This document shows positions 1 through 8,862 of a DNA stretch of 58,216 nucleotides, in pieces. The translations under genes were made by a program, and so were the position numbers. The notes under the pieces are model-generated. The model saw only the letters and a program-made list of their open reading frames with translations. It did no database searches and was not told the DNA's origin. Numbering within the stretch: the first letter of the stretch is position 1; every line of letters begins with the position of its first letter. The DNA comes from Phycisphaerales bacterium (GTDB lineage: Bacteria; Planctomycetota; Phycisphaerae; Phycisphaerales; JAGLTS01), in the NCBI GenBank assembly GCA_023135165.1, contig JAGLTS010000042.1, forward strand, positions 1 through 58,216. Direction: 5' to 3'.

Positions 1-332
1 ATAACACAAAGGCGCAATTCCTTGGCGACAGCGCCGGGGGACGGCTTATTGTCGCCATCACGTCATCATCAGCTGCGAGAGGTGTGAGCTTGCCCCACTA
101 CCGTGGACAATGCGGCGGGCAATCGCTCAGTATCGCCCGCGCCTGGGCATCGCCTGCGGCACGACCCGTGCGTTAACCCTGCCCATCGTCACAAACGCGC
201 TGCGATCCCGTCTCTACCGCTCGGACGAGGAACCCGCCTCACTCCGGCAGGTGGGCCGGCGTGGGTACTGCTGCGTTCAATCGACGCTACTTGCCGTGGT
301 CTGCTGCCGGCGATGGTGGCAACACAAGCGGC

Positions 333-456
333 GTGGTTGGTGGTGGTGACGGTGGTGGCGGTGGTGGTGGTGCGGGGTCACCCGCTTCGACGATGTCAAG
401 CAATGGCGGCGGCGGCGGCGGCGGTGGTGGTGGTGGAGGTGGAGGAGGAGGAGGGT
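333..456. repeat. G-rich GGN low-complexity tract
   Basis: Two runs of GGT, GGC and GGA triplets (about 333-378 and 405-456) are separated by a short mixed spacer. Read on the minus strand they encode long proline runs, in the same frame as the membrane protein ending at 497 but after its TAA stop. The plus strand could form G-quadruplexes. Positions 1-332 hold nothing I can support. Tracts of this kind are prone to length change and to assembly error. Confidence 0.75.
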
Positions 457-496
457 TCTGTGGTTCAGGCATCGGGGTGTTGTCCTTTTCTGGTGA

Positions 497-1057
497 TTAC
501 GGTAGGTGGCGGAGCCAGACAATAATCGCAAAAAGCACTTCAACGAAGATAGGCACAATTGCGAGGGCCGAGAGACGTAAGGCTCGGTTGAACCAGGCGA
601 GTCTGCGCTTATTGACAGATCGATTCCGTGTTATGGCGTCACACATATGTTGCTGAAGCTGCTGTAGCAGATCATCTGACAATATCCGTTGGATCTGCTC
701 GTCGGTATGGCTGTGCGAGCTCTGCCGAATCTCGTCTTCGTAAGTCTTCTGCCGTGTTAGCCATTCGGATGGCAAAGCCTCGCAAACGTACCGGCGAGGG
801 ATGATGCTGAGCGAGAGATAAACAAAAGAGAGCATTAAGGATAATGCCGCGCAGAATGCAGACAAGAAGTAGACTGTGACATCCCAGCGAACAAAGACCT
901 GGGCAACGTGATCGCCGCGCGTCAAATACACAAGGCAGGCGACGAGGAGTGTATTAGCAGATAGGGCCAACGGAAGGCGACCGTAAAGGCGGTCTACTTC
1001 CGCTCGTTCGTGCTGATACACTTGGTGGCAGTAATCGAAGAAGCGCTGTTTGTTCAC
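497..1057 (-). CDS. Hypothetical membrane protein, about three TM segments
   Basis: A 186-residue protein. Three hydrophobic stretches lie near residues 28-46, 58-85 and 160-182. Between the second and third is a charged cytoplasmic-type segment (about 90-155) rich in Gln, Glu and Arg that looks helical. The N-terminus (MNKQRFFDYCHQVYQHE) has no cleavable signal. No family was recognised. The layout, two TM segments, a helical linker and a C-terminal TM, recalls small membrane effectors of bacterial conflict systems, but no partner gene lies nearby, so that is only an impression. The frame reopens after the TAA into a polyproline stretch (472-287). The gene is isolated, with no operon partner. 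Confidence 0.6.
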   Translation of the reverse strand: MNKQRFFDYCHQVYQHERAEVDRLYGRLPLALSANTLLVACLVYLTRGDHVAQVFVRWDVTVYFLSAFCAALSLMLSFVYLSLSIIPRRYVCEALPSEWLTRQKTYEDEIRQSSHSHTDEQIQRILSDDLLQQLQQHMCDAITRNRSVNKRRLAWFNRALRLSALAIVPIFVEVLFAIIVWLRHLP

Positions 1058-1555
1058 GTTGAATCTCGCTTCCGGATATCAGGCTTTAGCGAAGCGGGAA
1101 GTCTCGGAATGCTCCGGAAGCCGCACGAACAGACCAATAATCGTGGACTGGGGCATCCCCCCGAAATGCGGGGGAGTGGCTCGATGCGGAGAATGTGTAG
1201 GAACATCAGACTCCGCACGACGTTCCAATCTCCTGCGCGTCGTCGTGCGTAGCCGGATCGTTTGGCGCTGAAGCACTCGCGTGTGCTGCTGCCTCGCTGA
1301 TTTCTGTCAGTCGTAGCTCGGAAGAGGGTACTTCGAGCGGGGCGGAGAGGGCGGTGGGTGTATGCGTGTTGCTGATTGTGGTGGATGCGTTGACGGCGCA
1401 GTTGCCCGGACGCTCGACCTCCCGGAGATCGGAAGGCCGCTCGTGTATCCAGAAAACCCGCCCGTAGACCCAGAGATGGATGCATCGGTGTGGATGATAC
1501 TGGAAAGTCGAGGTGATTGGTGAGCGTTTGGGCCGGCGTTGTCGTCTTCACACGC
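1058..1555. other. Gene-free interval with one short hairpin
   Basis: No open frame here has recognisable protein character. The longest (minus, 1054-1551) reads as Arg- and Pro-rich noise. A GC hairpin, CCCCCG (1158-1163) and CGGGGG (1169-1174) around AAATG, lies upstream of the membrane protein. It has no T-tract, so I do not call it a terminator. No tRNA or riboswitch was seen. Confidence 0.4.
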
Positions 1556-1891
1556 TCACGTCAAACAAGACGCGCTGTCGTGCTGCCAGCGGTACGTGCG
1601 CAGGGGGATGCGGCTGTGGTCGTTGAAGACGACGCCTTCGGCTTCCAGGAGTAGTTGCTGTTCGCTCTTACCTGAACCCGCACCGGTGCTGATCTCGCCC
1701 TTGGCGTTGACGACGCGGTGCCAGGGGATGCCGGCATCATCGGGCATGGCGTGCAGGGCGTAGCCGACCTGGCGGGCGTGACCACCCAGGCCGGCGAGTT
1801 CCGCGACTTGGCCATACGTCGCGACCTTGCCCTTGGGGATGCGGCGGATGATGGTGTAGATGTGCTTGTAAATGTTCGTTCCGCTTGGCAT
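1556..1891 (-). CDS. Alkyltransferase-like protein (MGMT-family DNA-binding, no catalytic Cys)
   Basis: About 111 residues from the internal ATG at 1891. Longer in-frame starts at 1909 and 1954 add only non-conserved residues. The core IPKGKVATYGQVAELAG is the winged-helix DNA-binding part of the O6-alkylguanine transferase family. The active-site motif, PCHRV in true methyltransferases, reads PWHRV here, so the acceptor cysteine is replaced by tryptophan. That is the hallmark of ATL proteins, which bind alkylated guanine and hand it to nucleotide excision repair instead of repairing it themselves. Length fits stand-alone ATLs (about 100-115 residues). No repair gene is adjacent. The family call is firm; the start is less so. 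Confidence 0.88.
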   Translation of the reverse strand: MPSGTNIYKHIYTIIRRIPKGKVATYGQVAELAGLGGHARQVGYALHAMPDDAGIPWHRVVNAKGEISTGAGSGKSEQQLLLEAEGVVFNDHSRIPLRTYRWQHDSASCLT

Positions 1892-2125
1892 GGATGATCC
1901 CCGATTCATCAGAACGCTTCGGCTGCGACACGCGTCGCCAAGGCATTCACTCATACCGGCGGCAAGGCTCAGGGATTCGAGTCACCTGCCCGTGTGCAGT
2001 TCGCCGGAGCGTCTTCGATCATGGCGGGCATGACGTTCTGATCGTTCACGCCTCCATGCTCCGCTGCCGGGCCGGTGCGCTTCCGCGCAATGCCGCACGC
2101 TCACACGTTCGCTATCCTGCACACC

Positions 2126-2818
2126 ATGCCGAGGCCGCGCACCACACTGTTGCTGCCGCTGCTCGTGTTCGCCGCCATCGTGCTCGCGCTGCTTGTCTGG
2201 CGCGGGACGCCGAACTCGATGCCGCATCCGATGAATGAGCAGTACGTGACGCTGCACTACGTTGGGCTGGGGTTGACCGATGGCGACGGCCCGCTGGGCA
2301 AACGCTACATCGCGGTCACGATGCGCTCGCCGGATGATGACGGGTTGTGGCGATGCGAGTTCGACGGCCCGGGCTACAACGCGTTCAAGAGCTACTACCC
2401 CGATGGGACGCTGAGCGAAGAAGGCGCCTGCCTGGTCGAGGTCATGGGCTTGGAAGATGCGCCGTATCCCGATCGGCACGACCTGCAGTGGTCGCGCTCT
2501 TATCGTCCGGATGGCACACAGGCGAGCGAAGTCGTCGACGGCACGGGCGTGCAGACGATTTGGACGCCTGGGGGCATCAAGACGTGGGAGCTGGAACTGC
2601 GCAACTATCAGCGCGCCAAGCTGAGCTGGTGGTATCCCAACGGCCAGTTACTGACGGTGCAGACCTTCGACAACGGCAAGCGGCACGGGTCGTTCGTCTC
2701 CTACCATGACAACGGACAGAAGAAGCTCGAAGGGGCATACGATCACGACGCGCGCATCGGCACGTGGACGCGCTACGGCCGCGACGGGTCGGTCGAGTCC
2801 GTCGAAGAGTACGACTGA
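2126..2818 (+). CDS. Membrane-anchored MORN-repeat (MORN_2) protein
   Basis: About 230 residues. The N-terminus from 2126 (MPRPRTTLLLPLLVFAAIV) is a signal anchor; the upstream ATG at 2075 would put a poor leader before it. The C-terminal part carries MORN_2-type repeats of the form YxPDGxL / WYPNGQL / YHDNGQKKLEG / YGRDGSV, each a short beta hairpin. The same repeats occur in proteins annotated as the YwqK antitoxin family, but many are simply extracytoplasmic repeat proteins. No toxin gene is adjacent, so I do not infer a toxin-antitoxin role. It probably sits in the periplasm, anchored by the N-terminal helix. Confidence 0.7.
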   Translation: MPRPRTTLLLPLLVFAAIVLALLVWRGTPNSMPHPMNEQYVTLHYVGLGLTDGDGPLGKRYIAVTMRSPDDDGLWRCEFDGPGYNAFKSYYPDGTLSEEGACLVEVMGLEDAPYPDRHDLQWSRSYRPDGTQASEVVDGTGVQTIWTPGGIKTWELELRNYQRAKLSWWYPNGQLLTVQTFDNGKRHGSFVSYHDNGQKKLEGAYDHDARIGTWTRYGRDGSVESVEEYD

Positions 2819-3002
2819 AACCTCACGACTCGATGTTCGCCGCAAGCGTGTGGGATCGCGATCTCCCTGCTCATCGTCGCCTCGCGGTGGGGCTGTCTGT
2901 ACACTGCGCGTCGGCATCCTGATCCCGCTCTACCGCGAGCGGGTGATCGCGCCGATGAAGGGACTTTGCGGAGCGACCTCGCCCAATTCCGGCCTACACA
3001 CC

Positions 3003-4232
3003 ATGCGCGTCACCATCATCAATCAGTTCTATGTCCCGGACATCTCCCCGACAGCCCACCTGTCCGCCTCGCTTGCGGATGACCGGGCTGCCCGCGGCGA
3101 TGCTGTGACCGTCATCACGAGTTGGGGCGGATACGTGCCCGCCTCCACGGACCAGAGCAAGTCCAGCAAGGATGATAACCCGCGCGTGCATCGCATCTGG
3201 ACGCCGCGCCTCGGCAAGGCGACGCACATCAAGCGTCTGATCGACTACGCATCGTTCTACATCGGCGCGCTGTGGCGCGTGGTGCGTTTGCCTCGTCAGG
3301 ATGTCATCATCTCGCTGACGACGCCGCCTTACATCGTGCTGACCGCGTTGGCTCACAAGATGCTGCACCGGCGCACGAAGGTCGTTCTTTGGAGCATGGA
3401 CTGCTATCCCGATGCGGTGGAGCGCATGAAGGTCATCAAGGACCGGGGCGCGCTCTCGCGTCTGATGCGACTGACGAACCGCATCATGTTCAAGCGGTTG
3501 GACCATCTCGTCTGCCTCGACACCGCCATGGCGGAGCTGCTCATCTCCCAGTACGGGCCGGCGCGGCGTGCGCTTGATTCGACTGTCATTCCCAACTGGG
3601 AGAAGGCGTCGTTCTTCCCGCCGGACGGTGCGCCTGAGCCGTTCGACGAGATCGCGGCGCTCAAGAAGCAAGGCACGTTCGTCATCCTTTACCTCGGGAA
3701 TACCGGCTACGGCCATCAGTTCGACACGGTTCTCGACGCGGCGCAGGCGCTCGCTGATGATCCCGTGGTGTTCTTCTTCATCGGCGGCGGAAAGCGCTGG
3801 GCCCAGCTTGAGCGCGACGCAGCGCAGCGTGAGCTTGGCAACGTGCATTTGCGCGGCTACGTGCCGAAGGACCAGACGCCTGCCGTCATGGCCGCCGCGG
3901 ACTGCGCCCTCATCACGCTGGCGGACATCGCGCTCGGCGTCATGAGCCCGAGCAAGCTGCACTCGAACCTGGCGATGCGCCTGCCCGTGATCTACGTCGG
4001 GCCGGAGAAGAGCAACGTCGATGACGCGATCAAGCGCTTCGGCTGCGGTATCAGCCTACATCACGGCGAGACCGATGCGCTTGTCCGGTTCATCCGTGAT
4101 CTCGTCGGCGACACGGAGAAACTCCAGAACCTGCGGGCCGAGGCTCGCCGCGCGTTCGACGAAGCGTACTGCGACACACAGACGCTTCCGCAGTTCGAGG
4201 ATGTGCTGAAGTCGATCCGCCCATCATCCTGA
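3003..4232 (+). CDS. Glycosyltransferase family 4 (WbuB-like)
   Basis: About 409 residues from the ATG at 3003; the open frame extends upstream to 2706 but that part is not protein-like. The N-terminus MRVTIINQFYVPDISPTAHL is the first Rossmann strand and Gly/Pro loop of GT-B enzymes. The C-terminal half has the donor-site strand VILYLGNTGYGHQFDTVLDA, a GGGKRW loop and a late segment with SPSKLHSNLAMRLPVIY, where GT4 enzymes carry a conserved acidic residue near a PxK stretch. Such enzymes move a sugar from a nucleotide donor onto an exopolysaccharide or O-antigen precursor. No other polysaccharide gene is adjacent, so the acceptor is unknown. Confidence 0.82.
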   Translation: MRVTIINQFYVPDISPTAHLSASLADDRAARGDAVTVITSWGGYVPASTDQSKSSKDDNPRVHRIWTPRLGKATHIKRLIDYASFYIGALWRVVRLPRQDVIISLTTPPYIVLTALAHKMLHRRTKVVLWSMDCYPDAVERMKVIKDRGALSRLMRLTNRIMFKRLDHLVCLDTAMAELLISQYGPARRALDSTVIPNWEKASFFPPDGAPEPFDEIAALKKQGTFVILYLGNTGYGHQFDTVLDAAQALADDPVVFFFIGGGKRWAQLERDAAQRELGNVHLRGYVPKDQTPAVMAAADCALITLADIALGVMSPSKLHSNLAMRLPVIYVGPEKSNVDDAIKRFGCGISLHHGETDALVRFIRDLVGDTEKLQNLRAEARRAFDEAYCDTQTLPQFEDVLKSIRPSS

Positions 4233-4277
4233 TCCAGCAATCGCGATTGCCCCTGCCGTAGGCATTCACGTTTCACC

Positions 4278-4336
4278 GGGGGAATGAGCGATGCCGCCGC
4301 AGTTGAAACAGTCAAGCGCGTCGAACGAACTCGACC
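4278..4336 (+). repeat. Intergenic repeat, copy 1 (diverged pair with 5351-5410)
   Basis: This 59-base segment is about 80 percent identical, by eye, to 5351-5410 in the same orientation. The shared cores are GCCGCCGCAGTTGAA and GTCGAACGAACT. The two copies flank the zinc-ribbon gene. The rest of the 4233-4566 interval has no supported gene. Confidence 0.65.
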
Positions 4337-4566
4337 CGACTGATGGTAAGATTGACTTGGAGTCGCTGCGCCGCTCTCAACTGCAGCGTGGGACATCTTG
4401 AGGTACAGTCCACGACGGCTATGGCAACAGAGTTGGGCTCAGAGTCTCGGGTGGAGAGCCATGCTGGATACGGTGCTGAACAGTGTCTGGGACCGCACTG
4501 GGTTTCGGACTGCGCCGCAAGGACTCGCCAGGCGAGATGGATGAGTCCGGCTGAGGAGCAGTAACG

Positions 4567-5286
4567 ATGTATCCCAAGGACCGAGCCAACATGCGAAAGC
4601 GCGCCCTGCTCGTTGGCGGTAGTGCCGTTTTCCTGGGTGTGTTCACTTCCTTTGTGATCGCTTGGGCCTTTGCATGGCGAGCAGACACGAGTGGCTGGGA
4701 GCTCGATGAGTGGTGCGAAGGGCGCCTGTGGATCATGCACAGCGATTTCGTCGGCCGAGAGACGTGTTCCTTCTCGCTGGGGAGTAGGACGGTGCAAGCA
4801 AAGGAGGGCGATAGCGAAATCCCTGCTTGGATGGAGACCGCTTCCTGGAAGGCAGGTGGTGTGTTGTCAACCGGGCACGATCCCGAGGTCCTTAGGTTCT
4901 GGGCGGAGGCGTGCAGCGGCTGGCCCATGCCCGCACTTCGCTGGATGCTCGTTCCGCTGGAGTACTCGATGGGGAGCCCGCCTTCAGGTAGCGGCGGCAT
5001 GACGCTCCAGTATGCGCATCAGGGTCCGGCATGGCTGCAGCACGCTGTGCCCTCTGCCCAAGGTGGTGTCTTGGCGTATCGGCCCTGGTGGCCGGGACTG
5101 CTCGTCGACACCGTCCTGTGGGCTGCGGTCTGGTCTCTCCTGCTCTTTTCGCCTCTTGTTGTGATTCCGCACCTGCGGCTGCGAGCGGGCAAGTGTCCGC
5201 GCTGCCGCTATGTGATCGGGAAAGGCGATCGAAGCGGTTGCCCGGAGTGCGGCTGGGGGCGCGACGCGGACAGACAGGATCCATGA
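4567..5286 (+). CDS. Two-TM protein with C-terminal zinc ribbon, planctomycete type
   Basis: A 239-residue protein. A first TM helix lies at about residues 11-36, a long extracytoplasmic region at about 37-175, and a second TM helix at about 178-202. The C-terminus is a four-cysteine zinc ribbon (CPRCRYVIGKGDRSGCPECGWG). GGAG at about 4556 precedes the ATG. Proteins with this layout occur in many copies in Phycisphaerae-type genomes, and I know of no assigned function. The ribbon would face the cytoplasm if the N-terminus is inside. The gene lies alone between two copies of an intergenic repeat. Confidence 0.7.
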   Translation: MYPKDRANMRKRALLVGGSAVFLGVFTSFVIAWAFAWRADTSGWELDEWCEGRLWIMHSDFVGRETCSFSLGSRTVQAKEGDSEIPAWMETASWKAGGVLSTGHDPEVLRFWAEACSGWPMPALRWMLVPLEYSMGSPPSGSGGMTLQYAHQGPAWLQHAVPSAQGGVLAYRPWWPGLLVDTVLWAAVWSLLLFSPLVVIPHLRLRAGKCPRCRYVIGKGDRSGCPECGWGRDADRQDP

Positions 5287-5905
5287 AGCGCGGTGGCTGA
5301 AGCGCGCTTCCCGGGGCCGCTTGCTGCACCTTCAGGCCCTTCGCACATCCGGGGAAGATGATCGACGCCGCCGCAGTTGAAGCAGCCAGACGAGTCGAAC
5401 GAACTTGACCGGGCCGCGAGCGGCCGCATCTGTCGGAGTTCCAGAGGGAGCGCCGGTGAGCCAGGGCAACCCCTCCATCCCAGCAGCGCCCCCCGACGGG
5501 GCGCGATGCGGCTGCCGAGGCCTCCCGCGTGAGGACCTTGTGCCAGGATTCACCGGCGACAGTCGATGTGCCTGAATACACGTTTTTCCAGCCGTGCGGT
5601 CAACAGTAAGCGTTTTTCCGGGTCCGTAACGATTTTTCACCCCCCGTTGGCGCTTGTCATGGACGTGGGGCCATGCTCTCGTCTCGTTGTGGAAGAGACG
5701 CCGCTGCTCGCTTCGTGTGTCGGCCGCCTGCCTGCATCTCCGTCCTGGTGCCCTGCGGCAGTTCGACCGTCTTTGATTTCACAACACCATCCTCAGCATT
5801 GACAAGGTATAGCTTGCCGGGCAGCAATATGCTCCAATCCGGCCACGCGTCGCACATCAACAGATCAAGGTCCTTGCCAGTGGGCCTTGCCAGGCGAGGT
5901 TCTCA
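5287..5905. other. Gene-free interval between zinc-ribbon gene and purM
   Basis: Apart from the repeat at 5351-5410, I see no supported gene. A short minus-strand frame (5657-5860, 67 residues) begins plausibly but turns Arg- and Ala-rich, and I cannot recognise it. Three CG(A)TTTTTC words occur near 5580, 5609 and 5631 without a stable stem in front of them. Confidence 0.4.
5351..5410 (+). repeat. Intergenic repeat, copy 2 (diverged pair with 4278-4336)
   Basis: Same orientation as copy 1 and about 80 percent identical by eye. It ends in GTCGAACGAACTTGACC. No inverted symmetry was found, so this looks like a dispersed non-coding repeat and not a REP hairpin. Confidence 0.65.
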
Positions 5906-6982
5906 TCACTTCAGCACGACCTTGCCGGACCCCTTCACGATCACGCCGATCACCGTCGCTTCTTCGCGCAGTCGGCGAAGCTGACGCACGATCGAGTCCG
6001 CGAACGAGGGTCGGACGATCAGCACGTACCCGATCCCCATGTTGAAGACGCGGTCCATCTCATCGGCGTCGATCTCGCCGTGCTCCTGGATGAACGGGAA
6101 GACGGCGGGCACCTCCCAGCGCGATCGGTCGATCACCGCATCCACGCTGTCGTGCAGCGCTCGATTCACATTTCCCGGCAAGCCGCCACCCGTGATGTGC
6201 GCCATGCCCGTGATGATTCGTTTCACCTTGTATCGGCGGAGTATGCGAACGATCGGCCGGGCGTAGATCCGCGTCGGCGTGAGCAGCACCTCGCCGAGCG
6301 TGCGGTCGGGATCAAGCTCCGGATGTGTTTCGTGCAGGTCCAGGCCGGCGTGTTCGACGACGCGCCGGACGAGACTGAATCCGTTGGAATGCAGACCGTT
6401 GGACGCGATGCCGATGACGATGTCGCCCGCGGCGACGCGTTCCGTGTCGATGGCGCGGTGCAGTTCGAGCACGCCGACCGCGAAGCCCGCCATGTCGAAG
6501 TCGCCCTGCGCGTACACGTCGGACATCTCAGCCGTCTCCCCGCCGATCAGCGCGCAGCGGGCGAGCTTGCACCCTTCCGCCACACCCTTGACGATCTGCT
6601 CACCCTGCTTCGGGTCGAGCGCGTGCACCGCCAGATAGTCGAGGAAAAACAGAGGCTCAGCGCCCTGCACGATCAGGTCGTTGACGCTCATGGCGACCAG
6701 ATCGATCCCGACCGTGTCGTAGATCCCCATCTCGGCTGCGAGCTTGACCTTCGTGCCCACGCCGTCCGTGCACGCCACGAGCACCGGGTCGCGGTAGTTT
6801 CGGCGGAAGAGCTCTTCGTTGTAGTCGAGCCGAAACATCCCCGCGAAGCCGCCCGGCAGGTCGATCACGCGCGTCGAGTGCGTCCGGCGCATCATCGACT
6901 GAATCGATCGGACCATCACATCGCCCGCAGCGATGTCCACACCCGCCGCTGCGTACGTCAGCCCTTGCTTTGCCTTGGCCAT
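5906..6982 (-). CDS. purM: Phosphoribosylformylglycinamidine cyclo-ligase (AIR synthetase)
   Basis: 358 residues, close to the usual 340-350. PurM closes the imidazole ring of purines, turning FGAM and ATP into AIR in the cytoplasm. Visible family motifs are DGVGTK (near residue 73), AMSVNDLIVQGAEPLFFLDY, GGETAEM (near 148), ASNGLHSNGFSLVR and HITGGGLPGN. The frame is intact and the N-terminus (MAKAKQGLTYAAAGVDIAAG) matches the canonical TYxxAGVDI start. It lies on the same strand as folD and ftcD, which supply folate one-carbon units to purine synthesis. It is not tightly linked to them, because a membrane protein gene lies between. Confidence 0.97.
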   Translation of the reverse strand: MAKAKQGLTYAAAGVDIAAGDVMVRSIQSMMRRTHSTRVIDLPGGFAGMFRLDYNEELFRRNYRDPVLVACTDGVGTKVKLAAEMGIYDTVGIDLVAMSVNDLIVQGAEPLFFLDYLAVHALDPKQGEQIVKGVAEGCKLARCALIGGETAEMSDVYAQGDFDMAGFAVGVLELHRAIDTERVAAGDIVIGIASNGLHSNGFSLVRRVVEHAGLDLHETHPELDPDRTLGEVLLTPTRIYARPIVRILRRYKVKRIITGMAHITGGGLPGNVNRALHDSVDAVIDRSRWEVPAVFPFIQEHGEIDADEMDRVFNMGIGYVLIVRPSFADSIVRQLRRLREEATVIGVIVKGSGKVVLK

Positions 6983-7077
6983 GCGTCAAGGATAACACGT
7001 CAGCTTGATGAGCCGGTGCCCGGTCGCCGCCTCCGTGGGAATGATGATCATCTGGGATCGCAGTGGACGGATGGATC

Positions 7078-7923
7078 CTACGGAGGTGCTGTGAGGAACC
7101 AGTGCAGTTTGCCCCAGATCCCACGGTTGGGTGGTCGGGCGGCGCCCGCGATGCCCTTGGCTGCAAGGTACAGGCTCCACCCCGCGAAAAGCCAGCACGC
7201 CGCTGCGTAGAACTCGAGGATCTCTTCGGGGAACTTTGAGCCCAGTCCCTTGATGATGGGCGTGATCCCCAAGTCCCGCAACTGACCAAGTGCCATCAGG
7301 ATTGCCCCGACGAGCGTCAGCCGCTGCGCGCGGTCCCAGACGGATCGGTTGAAGGGCCACAGCCGCACGCCGCCACGGATCACCGCGAAGAGGAACAGGC
7401 CGACCAACACGACGATTGCAACGATTGCCGCGATGCGGTAGGCCGTGTCGGCGCCCGACTGCAACCCCACCTCACAGATGAGTTCGTGAAGCGTGTTGAG
7501 ATTGACCTCGCGCGGGTTGGGTCCGTCGCCGACCGCCACCATGTTCTTCTTGACGAACAGGCGAATCCCCCAGTCGTTCTCCTCGCCGACGATGAACGCG
7601 AAGAACAGGGCGAATATGAGACACTTGGCGCGCAGCCGACGTGCATTCTTCGCAGCGACGGCGCCCATGACCGCGAGCACAGCCCCCGCCGCAGCCATCA
7701 CCGTGGTGGGGATCTCCACGCACCCATCCTCGCCGAGCAGCTCGGGAAACCACGCCGGTGCGAGGACGATGCAGCCGAGGAACAGTGCTGCCGTCAGCAG
7801 ATGGAAGTCAGCGTACGCCGATGCGTAGGCGATCGACGCACGATCCATCGTCGGCGCAAGCGCTGCTTCCGGGTCGGTCTGATTGTCGGGAATCGTGGAC
7901 ATGCACAAGGCTACCTTATCCAT
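7078..7923 (-). CDS. Hypothetical polytopic membrane protein
   Basis: 281 residues with about six hydrophobic segments: near residues 44-60, 74-90, 100-113, 160-182, 207-222 and 240-260. An acidic EENDW motif follows the third. The gene starts 11 bases after the folD stop, so it is probably co-transcribed with folD. An internal ATG at 7902 is an alternative start. I do not recognise the family. Possible roles such as a small-molecule sensor or transporter cannot be separated by reading alone. Confidence 0.6.
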   Translation of the reverse strand: MDKVALCMSTIPDNQTDPEAALAPTMDRASIAYASAYADFHLLTAALFLGCIVLAPAWFPELLGEDGCVEIPTTVMAAAGAVLAVMGAVAAKNARRLRAKCLIFALFFAFIVGEENDWGIRLFVKKNMVAVGDGPNPREVNLNTLHELICEVGLQSGADTAYRIAAIVAIVVLVGLFLFAVIRGGVRLWPFNRSVWDRAQRLTLVGAILMALGQLRDLGITPIIKGLGSKFPEEILEFYAAACWLFAGWSLYLAAKGIAGAARPPNRGIWGKLHWFLTAPP

Positions 7924-7934
7924 GCGGCGTCGAC

Positions 7935-8798
7935 TCAGACTGCCACGCCGAGCTGCAATGCCGCTGCGTCGGCTGTCTGGTCGATGAGCGTTGCGATCGT
8001 CATCGGTCCCACGCCGCCGGGCACGGGCGTGATGAGCGATGCTCGTTCAATCGCCGTGTCGAAGTCCACATCGCCGATGACGCCCTCGTTGTAGCCGGCG
8101 TCGATGACGACTGCGCCCGGCTTGATCCAATCGCCCTTGATGAACCTGGGTTTGCCGACCGCGGCGATGACGACATCAGCCCGCCGAACGAGGTTGGCCA
8201 GCGAGCGCGTGTGTGAGTGGCAGAGTGTGACCGTGGCGTGCCGATTGATGAGCATGGACGCCATTGGCCGACCGAGGATTGGGCTTCGTCCGATGACGAT
8301 CGCCTCGGCTCCGAGCAGTTCGACATCGTATGCTTCGAGCAAGTGCATGATGCCGCGCGGCGTGCAGGAGGCGAATGCGGGCATTCCGAGGATCACGCGC
8401 CCGAGCGTCGCGGATGTGACGCCATCCACATCCTTTTCGACGGGGATGGCTTCGAACGCAGTGCGTTTGTCGATCGGCTTCGGGACGGGGTGTTGGAGCA
8501 AGATGCCGTGCACGAGTCTGTCGTTGGCGAGATCGTGGATCGCAGCGACGAGTTCTTCGGTCGTCGTCTCGGCTGGGAACTCGATTCGCCTGGGGATCAT
8601 GCCCGCATCCTTGCACCTTTTGCGTTTCATGCGCGTGTAAGTGACGGAAGCGGGGTCGTCGCCGACGAGGATTGTGGCGAGCGAAGGCGTGATGCCGGTC
8701 TCAGCCTTGATCTTCTCGACCTTGCGCGCAGCGTCTTCAAGCACGTGCTTGGCGAGTGAGCGCCCGTCAATCAGCTTGGCCTGTTGTGTTTCGTTCAT
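7935..8798 (-). CDS. folD: Bifunctional methylene-THF dehydrogenase / methenyl-THF cyclohydrolase
   Basis: 287 residues from the ATG at 8798 (MNETQQAKLIDGRSLA); the upstream ATG at 8849 adds unconserved residues. FolD interconverts 5,10-methylene-THF and 10-formyl-THF with NADP. The catalytic pair is visible as Tyr54 and Lys58 in the YTRMK segment, matching Tyr50 and Lys54 of the E. coli enzyme. Other motifs are GILLQHPVPKPID, KDVDG, the Rossmann stretch VIGRSPILGRPMA and the C-terminal PVPGGVGPMTIA. It follows ftcD by 64 bases, so the two probably form a one-carbon operon in which formimino groups from histidine breakdown enter the folate pool. Confidence 0.97.
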   Translation of the reverse strand: MNETQQAKLIDGRSLAKHVLEDAARKVEKIKAETGITPSLATILVGDDPASVTYTRMKRKRCKDAGMIPRRIEFPAETTTEELVAAIHDLANDRLVHGILLQHPVPKPIDKRTAFEAIPVEKDVDGVTSATLGRVILGMPAFASCTPRGIMHLLEAYDVELLGAEAIVIGRSPILGRPMASMLINRHATVTLCHSHTRSLANLVRRADVVIAAVGKPRFIKGDWIKPGAVVIDAGYNEGVIGDVDFDTAIERASLITPVPGGVGPMTIATLIDQTADAAALQLGVAV

Positions 8799-8836
8799 GT
8801 CATCAGGATGTCCGCAGTTGCGGTTTGTGCTCATAG

Positions 8837-8856
8837 CCCTGTGTGGCAACGCAGGG
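8837..8856. other. Hairpin between ftcD and folD
   Basis: CCCTGTGT (8837-8844) pairs with ACGCAGGG (8849-8856) around GGCA, with one G-U pair. A T-rich stretch, TTTCTTCT, follows only on the plus strand, where no gene ends. On the minus strand it could modulate folD expression after ftcD, but this is a guess. Confidence 0.35.
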
Positions 8857-8862
8857 TTTCTT

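Noticed and set aside
497-1057. Defence-system membrane effector
   Set aside because: The layout is suggestive, but no nucleotide cyclase, sensor or other partner gene is nearby.
2126-2818. YwqK-type antitoxin of a toxin-antitoxin pair
   Set aside because: MORN_2 repeats are present, but no toxin-like gene lies next to it and the protein has a signal anchor.
6080-7210. 376-residue frame antisense to purM
   Set aside because: It lies entirely opposite purM and its translation has no recognisable fold.
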